Positions 44,738-54,577 of a stretch of 64,000 nt of DNA are shown here, one piece after another; the first letter of the stretch is position 1; each line of letters begins with the position of its first letter. Location: contig JADBEO010000013.1 of the NCBI GenBank assembly GCA_031316315.1, positions 32,245 through 96,244 of the forward strand, in the 5' to 3' direction. A model generated the notes under the pieces. The model saw nothing but the letters and a program-made list of their open reading frames with translations, did not search any database and was not told the DNA's origin. Source of the DNA: Chelatococcus sambhunathii. Lineage in GTDB: Bacteria; Pseudomonadota; Alphaproteobacteria; Rhizobiales; Methylopilaceae. Both the position numbers and the translations under genes were made by a program.

Positions 44738-46944
44738 GCGCCCGCTCGACGAAACCGTCCGAGCCGTCCGGGCGCTTCCGGATGTCGCGTCGCCGGCTGA
44801 TCCTCGGCGGCACGCTCGTGGGCGGCGCCATGATCGTCGGCTACACCGCCGCCCGACCCCTGCAGGTCGCCGGCGCCCTCCTGCAGGCCGGCGGCGAGCC
44901 CCCCGCGCCAAGCGTGTTCGGGCCCTTCATCCGCATCGGCGGGGACGGCTGGGTCACGGTCGTCAACAAGCAGCAGGAGATGGGCCAAGGCGTCCATGCG
45001 GGCCTCGCCGCCATGGTCGCCGAGGAGCTCGACGCCGACTGGGACAAGGTGCGGGTGATCGACGCCGTCGGCGCCTTCGGCGCATACGGCCCGCAGCTGA
45101 CGGCGGGATCCAGCTCGACCGCGAGCAACTGGGAGACGCTGCGCGCCGCCGGCGCCGCGGCGCGGGCGATGTTCGTCGCGGCCGCCGCCGAGCGATGGGG
45201 CGCGCCGCCGGAGTCGCTGACCGTGCTGGACAGCGTCGTGTCCGACCTCATGTCCGGCCGCTCGGCGAGCTTCGCCTCGCTGCTGGAGGACGCGGCCCGG
45301 CAGACGCCTCCGAGCGCCTCGGTCCTCAAACTTCCGCAGGACTTCAGGCTGATCGGAACCGACCGGGTCCGCCGCAAGGACAGCCTTGGGAAGAGCACGG
45401 GCGCGACGACTTACACGCAGGACCTTCAGCTGCCGGGCATGCTCACCGCCGTGGTGAGCCGCAGCCCGCGCTTCGGCGGCAAGCTGGCGAGCTTCGACGA
45501 CGCCGGCGCGCGCGCCGTACGGGGCGTGGTCGACGTGTTCGCGATTGAGAGCGGCGTGGCGGTGGTGGCCGAGACCACCTTCGCGGCGATCGAGGGGCGC
45601 AAGGCTCTCAGGATCGCATGGGACGATCGCGACGCCGAACGACGCTCGTCGCCGGAGCTTGCGGGCTGGTTCCAGGACATCGCCGAGGGCCGCACGGAGC
45701 TCAAGCCGAGCGCCTTCGAGACGCGCGGCGACGTCGAAGCCGCGTTCGGCGCGGACGCCCTCGAATTCGCGCTCGACCTCCCGTATCTCGCGCACGCGCC
45801 CATGGAGACGCTCGACTGCGTCGTCCGCGTCGACGGCTGGAACGTCGAGGTGATCTCGGGCTCGCAGATGGCGACCGTCGACCAGATTCAGGCCGCGCGC
45901 GCAGCGCTGACGCTGCCGGGGAAGGTCGAGGTCAAGGTGCTGCCGGCCGGCGGATCGTTCGGGCGCCGCGGCGTGATGTCGGCCGACTGCCTCGTCGAAT
46001 GCGTGCGGATCGCGAAGCGCATGGAGAGGCGGCCGGTCAAGCTGGTCTGGACCCGCGAGGACGACCTGACCGGCGGCTACTATCGGCCGATGGCGCATCA
46101 CCGCGCCTGGGTCGAGCTCGGCTCCGACGGCTACCCGGCGCGCTGGCGCCACCACGTGGTCGCGCAGTCGCTGCTCCCGATCGTGACGCGCTTCACGGCC
46201 GAGGGCGTGGAGGGCTCGCCCTATTTTGCGACCGCCTCGGTTGTCGACGGGAAAGTGTTTACGCCGGACTTCCCGGTGCCGGTCCAGTTCTGGCGCTCGG
46301 TGGGCCATTCGCATTCCGCCATGGCGATGGAGCACATCGTCGACCAGTTCGCCCGGCGGACGGGCCGCGACCCGGCGGACTACCGCCGGGCGCTCTACGA
46401 GAACGCGGGCGCGACGCGACGCCTCGCGGTGCTGGACGAGCTTCGCCGCAGGTCGGGATGGGGGACGCCGCTCGAGCCCGGATGGGCGCGCGGCATGGCG
46501 GTGCACGAAAGCTTCGACACGGTCGTCGGCCAGGTCGCCGAAGTCCGGATCGAGAACGGCCGCCCCCGGGTGCGCCGGGTGGTGGCCGTGGTCGACTGCG
46601 GGATCGCCGTCTCGCCGGACCAGATCGCCGCGCAGATGGAAGGCTCGGTCGGCTTCGGGCTTTCAGCGGCGCTGTTCGGCGCCATCACGCTCAAGGACGG
46701 CGTCGTGCAGGAGAGGAACTTCGACCGGTATCGCGTGCTGCGGATGAACGAGGCGCCGGCGGTCGAGACCCACATCATCGCGTCCAGGAACCCGCCGAGC
46801 GGCATGGGCGAGCCCGGCGTCCCGCCGATCGCGCCCGCGGTCGCCAACGCGATCCTCGCGCTGACGGGAGCTCCGACGCGGAGCTTGCCGTTCGGCTCGG
46901 TCGGCAGTGCCTCGAACGCGCATCTCACCGGAAAGGCAAGCTGA
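44734..46944 (+). CDS. molybdopterin subunit of molybdenum hydroxylase (IorB-like)
   Basis: 736 residues with a twin-arginine signal (MSRRRLILGG then a hydrophobic stretch), so exported folded to the periplasm. NKQQEMGQGVHAGLAAMVAE, the central GSQMATVDQIQ and GGSFGRRGV segments, and the catalytic Glu region GMGEPGVPPIAPAV near the C-terminus fit IorB. No FAD subunit or XdhC maturase is next to it. Substrate unknown. Confidence 0.92.
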
Positions 46945-46946
46945 TC

Positions 46947-47882
46947 ATGGCGAAGTGGTCCAAAGCCGACATGCCCTCGCAGAAGGGCCGATCGGCCGTC
47001 GTGACCGGAACCGGGGGGCTCGGCTACGAAACCGCGCTCGCGCTGGCCAAGGCCGGCGGCGACGTGATCATCGTCGGCCGCGATCCGGAGAAGGGCGCCG
47101 ACGCCGTCGCGCGAATCCGACGCGAAGAACCCTTCGCCGACGTCACGTTCAAGCAGGCCGATCTCGCCGACCTGAGGTCCGTTGCGCATCTCGGCGAACG
47201 GCTCGCCGACCAGCGGGACAGCCTCGATCTGCTCGTCAACAACGCCGGCGTCATGACCCCGCCCAAGCGGCGGGAGACAATCGACGGCTTCGAGCTGCAG
47301 TTCGGCGTGAACTATCTCGGCCATTTCGCGCTGACGGCGCATCTGCTTCCGCTGCTGCGGAACGGCCGGGACGCTCGTGTGGTCACGCTCTCGAGCATCG
47401 CGGCGCGCGGCGGCGCGATCGACTTCGACGATCTGAACGCGACGAAGGGCTACAGGCCGATGCCGGTCTACAGTCAGTCGAAGCTCGCCTGCCTGATGTT
47501 CGCCTTCGAGCTGCAGCGTCGCAGCGAGTCGGCCGGCTGGGGCCTCGCCAGCATGGCGGCGCATCCGGGGATCTCGCGCACCGAACTGCTGCACAACGGG
47601 TCCGGCCGCTGGAGCGGCGCAGGGCTTGCCCGCTCTCTGCTCTGGTTCCTGTTCCAGCCTGCGGCGCAGGGCGCGCTGCCGACTCTCTTCGCCGCGACGT
47701 CGCGCGAGGCCAGGGCCGGCGCCTACTACGGTCCGGACAAGCTCGGAGAAACACGCGGCGCGCCCGCCCCTGCCAGAACGCCGCGGCAGGCGCTCGACGA
47801 GGCGGCGGCATCGCGTCTGTGGCGATGCTCCGAGACGCTGACGGGCGTCAGTTTCGACGAGGGCCGAGCAGCGCCTTCATAA
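46947..47882 (+). CDS. short-chain dehydrogenase/reductase
   Basis: 311-residue SDR with TGTGGLGYETALALA (cofactor), NNAGV, and active site YSQSK preceded by VVTLSSIAARGG. Resembles the retinol dehydrogenase/WWOX-like group. It starts two bases after the stop of the molybdenum subunit, so it probably handles an alcohol or aldehyde of the same pathway. Confidence 0.92.
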   Translation: MAKWSKADMPSQKGRSAVVTGTGGLGYETALALAKAGGDVIIVGRDPEKGADAVARIRREEPFADVTFKQADLADLRSVAHLGERLADQRDSLDLLVNNAGVMTPPKRRETIDGFELQFGVNYLGHFALTAHLLPLLRNGRDARVVTLSSIAARGGAIDFDDLNATKGYRPMPVYSQSKLACLMFAFELQRRSESAGWGLASMAAHPGISRTELLHNGSGRWSGAGLARSLLWFLFQPAAQGALPTLFAATSREARAGAYYGPDKLGETRGAPAPARTPRQALDEAAASRLWRCSETLTGVSFDEGRAAPS

Positions 47883-47959
47883 AACAAAACATCTCCCGCC
47901 GTGACATCGCGACGTCCCGCATGGGATTTATGGTCGGCGATCCCACGCGAAGGCGCTCG

Positions 47960-48700
47960 ATGAACTCTCAGATGCCAGTCTGCGTCCCGGAGCTTACGGC
48001 GACGATCCTCCTGGTCGAGGACGACCGCGACATCGCCGACATGCTGTCCGAGATGCTCGTTCAGAACGGCTACACGGTGGTTTCGGCGCAGTCGGGCGCG
48101 GAGATGGACCGGGTGCTGCGCAGGCAGTCGTTCGACCTCGTCGTGCTCGACGTCATGCTGCCCGGAGAGGACGGCTTCAGCATCTGCCGGCGGCTACGAG
48201 CCGAAGCGCGGACGCCGATCATCATGCTCACCGCGGTCGCGACCGACGTCGACCGCATCGTCGGGCTCGAATTCGGCGCCGACGACTACGTCACGAAACC
48301 CTTCAACTCGCGCGAACTGCTCGCCCGCATCAAGAGCCTGCTGCGGCGCGCCTCCTATGGGTCGGAACGTCCCGAACGCCCGAGCGCGATGAGCTTTGAC
48401 GGCTGGCGCATCGATCCCGTGTCGCGCACGCTCGTCGACCGCGCCGGATCGCAGATCTTCATGACGACCGCCGAATTCGACCTCCTGGTCGCGCTGTGCC
48501 TAAACGCCGGCCGCGTCCTGACGCGCGAGCAGCTGCTGTCGCTGACCCACGCAGGGGTCGCGGGTCCGGTGGAGCGCAGCGTCGACGTCCACATCAGCCG
48601 CATCCGCCAGAAGATCGAGCCGAATCCGAAGGATCCCAGCCTCATCAAGACGGTGCGGCTCGGCGGCTACCTCTTCACGCCGAGGGTCGAGGCGTCATGA
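47960..48700 (+). CDS. OmpR-family response regulator
   Basis: 246 residues: receiver with acidic pocket VEDDRD, phosphoacceptor Asp in LVVLDVMLPGEDGF, Thr in IIMLTA and Lys in YVTKPF, then a winged helix with TTAEFDLLVALCLNAGRVLT and a C-terminal YLFTP hairpin. Coupled to the kinase by ATGA. A start at 47921 is possible but has no better upstream signal. Confidence 0.93.
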   Translation: MNSQMPVCVPELTATILLVEDDRDIADMLSEMLVQNGYTVVSAQSGAEMDRVLRRQSFDLVVLDVMLPGEDGFSICRRLRAEARTPIIMLTAVATDVDRIVGLEFGADDYVTKPFNSRELLARIKSLLRRASYGSERPERPSAMSFDGWRIDPVSRTLVDRAGSQIFMTTAEFDLLVALCLNAGRVLTREQLLSLTHAGVAGPVERSVDVHISRIRQKIEPNPKDPSLIKTVRLGGYLFTPRVEAS

Positions 48701-50103
48701 ACCGGTTGCGGTCGCTTTTCCTCTGCGGCTCAATCCGCCGGCAGATCATCGTGCTGACGGCGCTGCCGATCCTGGCGGTCGTGGTCATCGCGAGCCTCAT
48801 CTACAGCAGCGAGAACAAGACCCCCTACAAGAGCCGGACGGCCATCAGGATCCAGATGGTCGTGTCCCAGCTCGCGAACGCGGGCGCGCCGCAGGTCGCT
48901 CAGGCGGTCATGGCCGCCACCAGCGCGACGGGCCTGAAGGTCGAGCTCCTGAGCCGACAGGAGGCCGCGAAGGAGCTCGGCCAGACCGTGACGTCAGACT
49001 GCGACCTCGCGGAAATCCGCGACGAACTGAAGTCGTCCCTCGGCGCAGAGATCCGGCGGCGGACGATCAGGGGATGGTCGGAGGACGCCATCGTGGTACC
49101 GTTCGGCGACGGCGAGATCCTGGCCTTCACGCCGGCGGCGCGCGCGCCTTTGCCTCTGCTCCATCCGGAACGCCTGCTCTTCCTGCCGAAGGTCCTCGTG
49201 GTCGTGCTCCCGATGCTGCTCCTGTCGATCTATGTCGGCAGCATCATCATCGCGCCGCTCACGAACTTTTCCCGGGAGGCCCAGAGCCTCAGCCCGGACG
49301 AGGGACCGGATCGCCCGTTCTACGAGGGAGGCCCGCGGGAGATCCGGTCGCTCGCGCGGTCGCTCAACGACATGCGGACCCGCATCCGCGAGATGATCGA
49401 CGGCCGCACCCGCATGGTGCGGGCGATCAGCCACGACCTGAGGACGCCGCTCACGCGGCTCAGGATGCGGGCCGAGCGCTCGACCGACGCGGGCTTGCGC
49501 GACGCCATGCTGACCGACATCAGCCGCATCGACGCGATGATCGAGGAGACGCTGACCTATCTGCAGCGCGACGTCGCGACCGAAACGATCCTGCGCGTCG
49601 ACCTGCCGAGCCTGCTCCAGACCGTGTGCCACGATTTCGAGAACGCCGGCCTGCCGGTGACCTATGAGGGTCCGGACCGGCTCGCCTTCGCGTGTAAGCC
49701 GCAGGCTCTCGCGCGCGCAGTGACCAACCTCGTCGACAACGGCGTCAAGTTCGCCGGGGCCGTCACGGTCCGGCTCGTGACGCGGACCGGCGGCGTCCGC
49801 ATCGAGGTGACGGATCGCGGACCGGGCGTCCCGGAGGAGCTTCGCGCCAAGGTGCTGGAGCCGTTCTTCAAGGGCGACGCGAGCCGTTCGCCCAAGGGAC
49901 CCGGAGGCTTCGGCCTCGGCCTGTCGATCGTTCACGAGGTGGTGGGCGGCCACGGCGGGACGATGGAGCTGCGCGATGGCGAGCCCCAAGGGCTGGTGGT
50001 CCGCCTGGACCTGCCGACGCGCTCGCCTGCGGACGCAGCGGAGGCGCGGGCCGAGCGCCGCGCCGGGCGCGCCGCGCTGGCGACGTCGCCCGCCGGGACC
50101 TGA
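48697..50103 (+). CDS. sensor histidine kinase
   Basis: 468 residues. Two membrane spans (residues ~15-35 and ~165-190) enclose a ~130-residue periplasmic sensor. HAMP-like linker, H-box AISHDLRTPLTRLRMR, N-box NLVDNGVKFAG, G1 DRGPGVPEE, F-box EPFFKGD and G2 GFGLGLSIVHEV. EnvZ-like layout. Signal unknown; position suggests control of the upstream oxidoreductase genes or envelope functions. Confidence 0.93.
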   Translation: MNRLRSLFLCGSIRRQIIVLTALPILAVVVIASLIYSSENKTPYKSRTAIRIQMVVSQLANAGAPQVAQAVMAATSATGLKVELLSRQEAAKELGQTVTSDCDLAEIRDELKSSLGAEIRRRTIRGWSEDAIVVPFGDGEILAFTPAARAPLPLLHPERLLFLPKVLVVVLPMLLLSIYVGSIIIAPLTNFSREAQSLSPDEGPDRPFYEGGPREIRSLARSLNDMRTRIREMIDGRTRMVRAISHDLRTPLTRLRMRAERSTDAGLRDAMLTDISRIDAMIEETLTYLQRDVATETILRVDLPSLLQTVCHDFENAGLPVTYEGPDRLAFACKPQALARAVTNLVDNGVKFAGAVTVRLVTRTGGVRIEVTDRGPGVPEELRAKVLEPFFKGDASRSPKGPGGFGLGLSIVHEVVGGHGGTMELRDGEPQGLVVRLDLPTRSPADAAEARAERRAGRAALATSPAGT

Positions 50104-50169
50104 TCGCCCGGCACCGAGACGAACGGCCCCAGGCTCAGCAAAGATCGGTCTCACACGAAGGAGGATCTG

Positions 50170-51159
50170 ATGTCCGCGCTCGCCATCGATCGCCGCAAGT
50201 TCGTTCTGTCCGCGGTAGCCGGCGCATCCGGGCTGGCGGCCGGAACTGGTCTCCCACTGCACGTTCACGCCCAAGCCGCGACGCAGATCGTCGGCAACGC
50301 CTCAACATACCGGTTCAAGGTCGGAGACATCGACGCGACGGTATTGAGCGACGGGTTGATCGGGGGGCCCGCACGGGTCTACGCCAGCGACGCTCCCGAG
50401 GCGGAATTGGCGGACGTCCTCCGGCGCGCCTTTCTGCCGGCTGATCGACTAACGCTGAACCTCAACGTCGTCCTCATCGAGACCGGCGGCAAGCGCGTTC
50501 TGCTGGAGGCGGGCGCCGGTCGGACGATGGGGCCGAACGGGGGCAGGATCTTCGATAACCTCGCCGCGGTCGGCTTACGCGCCGAAGACATCGACCTCAT
50601 CGTCGTGTCGCACGCGCATCCAGACCACGTCGGCAATCTGCGAAGCGCATCAGGGGAAAAGGCCTTTCCGCGGGCGACCGTCTTCGCGCCGAGAGCCGAC
50701 TGGGACTTCTTCGTTCGTAACGATCCTGACCTGTCCTACATGCCGGTTCCCGAGGATTTCCGAAAGCAATTCGGCGCCGCCATCAAACGCAGCGTCGAAC
50801 CTTACGCGCGGGACATCGAGCTCTACGAGGCGGGCGCCGAAATCGTCCCCGGCCTCGCGTCGATCGCGGCGCAGGGACACACGCCCGGCATGTCCGCTTT
50901 CCTGATCCACTCGGGCTCCGAGCAGGCGCTCCTGACGGCCGACCTCGCCTATCATCCGATCGTCAACATCGACAATTTCTGGAAACCGGGTCCAGATCGC
51001 GACAAGGATGCGGCCTTGGCGTCCCGCATCCGGATCTTCGACATGGCGGCCGCGGACCGGATGCCGGTTCTTGGGTTTCATTACCCGTTCCCGGGCCTGG
51101 GCAGACTTCTCAAAACTGCAACCGGATACGCCTGGGTCCCGATGAACTGGCAGTTCTGA
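50170..51159 (+). CDS. exported MBL-fold metallohydrolase
   Basis: 329 residues with a Tat-type signal (IDRRKFVLSAVAGASGLAA). The metal site is VVSHAHPDHVGNLR, with further ligands in AAQGHTPGMSAF and LTADLAYHP. Resembles quorum-quenching lactonase/arylsulfatase-like MBL proteins. Substrate unknown. Confidence 0.9.
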   Translation: MSALAIDRRKFVLSAVAGASGLAAGTGLPLHVHAQAATQIVGNASTYRFKVGDIDATVLSDGLIGGPARVYASDAPEAELADVLRRAFLPADRLTLNLNVVLIETGGKRVLLEAGAGRTMGPNGGRIFDNLAAVGLRAEDIDLIVVSHAHPDHVGNLRSASGEKAFPRATVFAPRADWDFFVRNDPDLSYMPVPEDFRKQFGAAIKRSVEPYARDIELYEAGAEIVPGLASIAAQGHTPGMSAFLIHSGSEQALLTADLAYHPIVNIDNFWKPGPDRDKDAALASRIRIFDMAAADRMPVLGFHYPFPGLGRLLKTATGYAWVPMNWQF

Positions 51160-51222
51160 AACATCGCAACGTCGGATACGGACCGCCCAAAAGATCCGCG
51201 GCCCTCTCCTTCACGAGCTCGA

Positions 51223-51240
51223 CCGCGGCGCCCGCCGCGG
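51223..51240. terminator. hairpin between convergent genes
   Basis: CCGCGGCG and CGCCGCGG arms with a 2-base spacer lie between the MBL gene (+) and the phosphatase-like gene (-), 27 bases from the latter's stop. Probable end of both transcripts; no U-run. Confidence 0.5.
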
Positions 51241-51266
51241 GGCTTGCCGTCAGGCGAAGCCTGGCC

Positions 51267-51857
51267 TCAAACGGGATGACGATCGCCTCGAGATCGCCCT
51301 GCGGGTCGCCCGTTCAGCGAGCGCACGCTCCAACGCCGGCCGTCGCTCACGAGCTTCGAGAGCGAAAGCGGCTCTGCGTCGATCCGGAAGAAGGCCGTCG
51401 CGGGCGCGCCGAGCGACGCCAGCACGCACGCATTGACGACCGACGCCGACGCGATCGCAACGCTATGTCCTGAAAGGGATTGGTTCGCCCCGAGCCAACC
51501 GCCGACGCGCGACAACAGGTCCGAGAAGGATTCGCCGCCATGCGGCGAAGCCGTCGGGTCGGTGAGCCAGACCTTGAACGCGTCAGGCTCGTCTCGGGCC
51601 ACGTCGTCCAGAGCGCGGCCGCGCCATGCGCCATAATCGATTTCCGCCAGACCGTCCGAAACCAGGGCGTCGACGCCGAACCATTCAGCTGTTCGGCGCG
51701 CCAACCCGTCCGGGGCGCGCCAATATCGGTCGGCCTGCAAAACGCGCCATTCCGGCGTGACGTCGATCGCGGGCCCGGCGTCGTCCGCCGCCTCGCCCCC
51801 GGGGAAGCAGGGGCGCTTCGCGCGAACGGCGCAGATGAGCGTCAGGCGATGCGTCAT
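51267..51857 (-). CDS. degenerate histidine phosphatase-like protein
   Basis: 196 residues with the outline of CobC-type histidine phosphatases (EIDYGAWRGRALDDV, ASPHGGESFSDLLSRV, FFRIDAEPLSLSKL). The catalytic RHG is replaced by CAVRAK after TLI, and the second His in the usual HA-V motif is replaced (AIASASVV). It is probably inactive as a phosphatase and may bind a ligand or metal. Last gene of the cobalt/nitrile run. Confidence 0.8.
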   Translation of the reverse strand: MTHRLTLICAVRAKRPCFPGGEAADDAGPAIDVTPEWRVLQADRYWRAPDGLARRTAEWFGVDALVSDGLAEIDYGAWRGRALDDVARDEPDAFKVWLTDPTASPHGGESFSDLLSRVGGWLGANQSLSGHSVAIASASVVNACVLASLGAPATAFFRIDAEPLSLSKLVSDGRRWSVRSLNGRPAGRSRGDRHPV

Positions 51858-51884
51858 TGTGCGGTCCCGGACAGGCGGAGAGGC

Positions 51885-52544
51885 TCACAAGACGTCGAGC
51901 CGTTCCTGGTCCTGGTCGACGACGCGGCGACGAACCGCCGCCGCGACGGCTGCGGCGCCCGCGAACAGCAGGAAGAGCCCGACGCCCGCGGAAGCCGTGG
52001 CAGGGTCCCTGACGACATCGGCGATCTTTGGTCTGACGATCGCGGCGGTGTTGAACATGTTCCCGCTCGAGGAGCAGATTACGCCAGCCTCGGGCGAGGC
52101 CGCACGGCGGGCGTCGATCCGTTCGAGTATTGCGCTCGCCCGCCGTCGGCTCTCCGGCGCGTCCGCCATGGCGAGCAGCAGTTCCTTGGCGGCCGCGAGA
52201 TAGGCGTGGGCGCAGGGATTGAACGGGCTGTCCTCGCGCGAGACGGCGCCCGGCGCGAGCCCCCAGCCGCAATAGGCGAACTGGACGCCGAAGTGGTTCG
52301 TGAGCCGCCGCACCGGCCCCTCGGTTGCGGTCTGGACCTTCGCGAGGGCGACGATCTCGTCGAGATGCTGGTTGATGATGGCCATCTCGCCGTGGGAGAT
52401 CGGCGCGATCGGCAGGCCGCCTTCAGCGGAGGGCACCGGCCCGCCGGAATGGGCGAGCGCGGCGCCGGGCGCTGAAAACGCCGCTGCGACTGCGACGGCC
52501 CGGATTACGCGGACGAACCGTCCCCTGAACGAGCGCTGCGTCAT
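51885..52544 (-). CDS. exported membrane-anchored protein of the cobalt locus
   Basis: 219 residues. Signal peptide (VIRAVAVAAAFSAPGAALAH), then a His-bearing start of the mature protein, a conserved-looking centre (NHFGVQFAYCGWGLAPGAVS, NPCAHAYLAAAKELL) with paired Cys, and a C-terminal membrane span. ATG overlaps the cbtA stop (ATGA). It may deliver or bind cobalt in the periplasm; inferred from neighbours only. Confidence 0.75.
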   Translation of the reverse strand: MTQRSFRGRFVRVIRAVAVAAAFSAPGAALAHSGGPVPSAEGGLPIAPISHGEMAIINQHLDEIVALAKVQTATEGPVRRLTNHFGVQFAYCGWGLAPGAVSREDSPFNPCAHAYLAAAKELLLAMADAPESRRRASAILERIDARRAASPEAGVICSSSGNMFNTAAIVRPKIADVVRDPATASAGVGLFLLFAGAAAVAAAVRRRVVDQDQERLDVL

Positions 52545-53299
52545 CGCGCCGCCGCCGCGCTCGTCGCCCGCGCCGGGCGGCCCGCGCGGCCGGCGGCGTA
52601 TTCCGTGGCCGCCCCGAAGCCGAGGCCGATCGCGGCGTAGAGCACAGCCTGGACGCCGATCGACGCGATCCGGAAATTCCACAGCGCGGCCGGCGAGAAC
52701 GCTGCCGGGATCTCCTCGATATTCGGCAGGGCCGCGAACATCACCGCGACCACGCCGACATAGACGAGGCCCGCGACTGTCGCGGCGTTCCAGTCGCCCA
52801 GCCGCTCGGCGAGCCGACGGGCGAGCATCACGGTCGCGACCATCAGGACGACCGAGAACGCCAGCATGGCGAAGAACAGCTCCGTGCGCGCCATGATCGT
52901 GTCGGCGCTGCCGACGGCTGGCGGATTGGCCGGGTATTTGAGCTGCGGGACCACGACGACCGCGACGAAGCCGAGCGCCGCGATCAGGGCCGCGAGCGAG
53001 CGAGGGCGCATCCGACCGAGCCGGCCGTTCGCGAAAGCGAACGCCAGCGCGGACAGGCCGCCGACCGCGGCGCCGTAGATCGCGAGGCCGGCGAAGAGGC
53101 CGACGCCCGCCTGCGTCGCCCGGCTGACGATCTCGGGCTCTTCCGAGGCGCCGGCCGCGCCCGCGGCGTGGCCGGCATGCTCCTCGAAGGCGATCGCGTA
53201 ATCGACGTACGGCTCGCCGTAGACTTTGGCGAAGCAGAAGGCGAGAAGGCCGGCGAGCACGCCGACCATCATGCCCCTCAACAGCAGGTTGCCGACCAT
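52541..53299 (-). CDS. cbtA: cobalt transporter subunit CbtA
   Basis: 252-residue CbtA with about five membrane spans. LLLRGMMVGVLAGLLAFCFA, the EP-x-VDYAIAFEE His/Glu cluster after the first span, QAGVGLFAGLAIYGAA and LKYPANPPAVG are family signatures. Works with CbtB in cobalt uptake. Here the cobalt is probably for nitrile hydratase and not B12, since no cob genes are nearby. Confidence 0.93.
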   Translation of the reverse strand: MVGNLLLRGMMVGVLAGLLAFCFAKVYGEPYVDYAIAFEEHAGHAAGAAGASEEPEIVSRATQAGVGLFAGLAIYGAAVGGLSALAFAFANGRLGRMRPRSLAALIAALGFVAVVVVPQLKYPANPPAVGSADTIMARTELFFAMLAFSVVLMVATVMLARRLAERLGDWNAATVAGLVYVGVVAVMFAALPNIEEIPAAFSPAALWNFRIASIGVQAVLYAAIGLGFGAATEYAAGRAGRPARATSAAAAR

Positions 53300-53310
53300 C
53301 TCGCTCTCCG

Positions 53311-53532
53311 TCAGTGGCAGGGGAAGCCGAGCAGGTGGCGGCCGTCATGCACGAACTCGTGCACGAAGGAGCCTCCGATCAGCGAGGTCGCGCCCTCCTC
53401 CGCGCCGACGAAATAGACGGTGAGGAGGAGCATCAGGCCGCCGAATACGGCCCAGGGCAGGATCGTCGAGACCGGGATCGGCTCGGCGCGCGCCGTCGTC
53501 GGCGCGGTGGTGGCGAATGCGGCGTTGGTCAT
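53311..53532 (-). CDS. cbtB: cobalt transporter subunit CbtB
   Basis: 73 residues: one membrane span and the diagnostic C-terminus HEFVHDGRHLLGFPCH, rich in His and ending in Cys-His as a metal-binding site. Eleven bases upstream of cbtA. Only 66 bases separate it from the gene before, leaving no room for a B12 riboswitch. Confidence 0.94.
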   Translation of the reverse strand: MTNAAFATTAPTTARAEPIPVSTILPWAVFGGLMLLLTVYFVGAEEGATSLIGGSFVHEFVHDGRHLLGFPCH

Positions 53533-53598
53533 AGGGATCTCCCAGTTCGACCGGTTGAGGAGACGCCGCGCGGAGGGCCGCGCGGCGGAAGGCGCAGC

Positions 53599-54120
53599 TC
53601 AGGAGGCGCTGACGGACTGTTTTGGCGAGAGCCCGTGGATCCAGGCCGCGAACTTCGCCGAGGCGAAGGCGAAGCAGGCGCCGATGATCATCGAGAACGG
53701 GACGAGCAGCAGCGCGTTGCGGCCGGAGGCCGACAGCATGACAGCGGGCGTGAAGGCGTCCGCGTTCTGCGTCAGGAACGAGAAGGTGCAGGCGTAGCCG
53801 TAGGTGACGGCGGGGATCGACGAGAAGGCGGGAACGTAGGCCGCGAGGATGTAGATCGCGATCGACGCCGCGACGATCGTCGCGCCGAGCGCGGGCCCCG
53901 GAGCGATCGTCGCGAGCGCCAGCCCCGCGGCCCAGGCCACCGCGACGCCGAACAGGTTCGACACGACGGTCGTGCGGAACGCCGCGGCGTCGCCGCCGGA
54001 GTGGTAGAAGCACGCCCAGGCCACGAACGCCGCCCAGATGAGGAAGGCGTTGGTCGCGAGGAACAGCCAGGTGCACACGCCCCCGAGCAGGCCCACGCTG
54101 ATTGCGAGAGGGATGATCAT
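53599..54120 (-). CDS. DUF1097 membrane protein
   Basis: 173 residues with five or six membrane spans (LGGVCTWLFLATNAFLIWAA; LLLVPFSMIIGACFAFASAK). DUF1097 proteins often accompany nitrile hydratase, urea or nitrogen uptake genes. A transport role for amide, nitrile or ammonia is possible but unproven. Confidence 0.85.
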   Translation of the reverse strand: MIIPLAISVGLLGGVCTWLFLATNAFLIWAAFVAWACFYHSGGDAAAFRTTVVSNLFGVAVAWAAGLALATIAPGPALGATIVAASIAIYILAAYVPAFSSIPAVTYGYACTFSFLTQNADAFTPAVMLSASGRNALLLVPFSMIIGACFAFASAKFAAWIHGLSPKQSVSAS

Positions 54121-54224
54121 GGCTAGCGCCCTTTCGAGACGCGTGAGGACAAGGCTCCCCCGTTCCGGCGCGAAGAGTCTCGCGCCGGCGGCGGAACGTC
54201 GGTTCGGAAGCGCCTACGGGGAGG

Positions 54225-54563
54225 TCAGATGACCTCGTCGCGGGTGCGGTGCAGGAACTCTTCCGTTCGTCGGTCGAGCTCCTCGGGACTGACCAGGCCC
54301 TTCTCGAGCGCGAGCTTCTCGAAGGCCGCGAGCCACTGTTCGTAGTAGCTCCAGGTTTCGTCGCCCGGCTCGTGGGTCTTGTCCCACTCGCCGATGGTGC
54401 TGATCAGGCTCTTGCGGAAGTCCTCATAGGGGTAGGACTTCGCCTCCGCGAGGGCGAGAACCATGCCGAAGGCGCGGCCCTGCCAGGGCTCGTCGAACTT
54501 CAGGCTCTCGCAGTTGCGCGGGATGGCCTCACGGCCGGTGAGGTCGTCGACATAGGCGTCCAT
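54225..54563 (-). CDS. nitrile hydratase accessory protein
   Basis: 112 residues. NCESLKFDEPWQGRAFGMVL, YPYEDFRKSLISTIGEWDKT and YYEQWLAAFEKLALEKGLVS match the NHase activator family (related to the beta subunit N-terminus), which acts as a self-subunit-swapping chaperone to insert cobalt into the alpha subunit. It follows nthA by 14 bases. Confidence 0.93.
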   Translation of the reverse strand: MDAYVDDLTGREAIPRNCESLKFDEPWQGRAFGMVLALAEAKSYPYEDFRKSLISTIGEWDKTHEPGDETWSYYEQWLAAFEKLALEKGLVSPEELDRRTEEFLHRTRDEVI

Positions 54564-54577
54564 CGCCTGTCCCTCCC

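Noticed and set aside
53533..53598. Cobalamin riboswitch before cbtB
   Set aside because: Only 66 bases are available and no B12-box-like sequence is present. Cobalt here is linked to nitrile hydratase.
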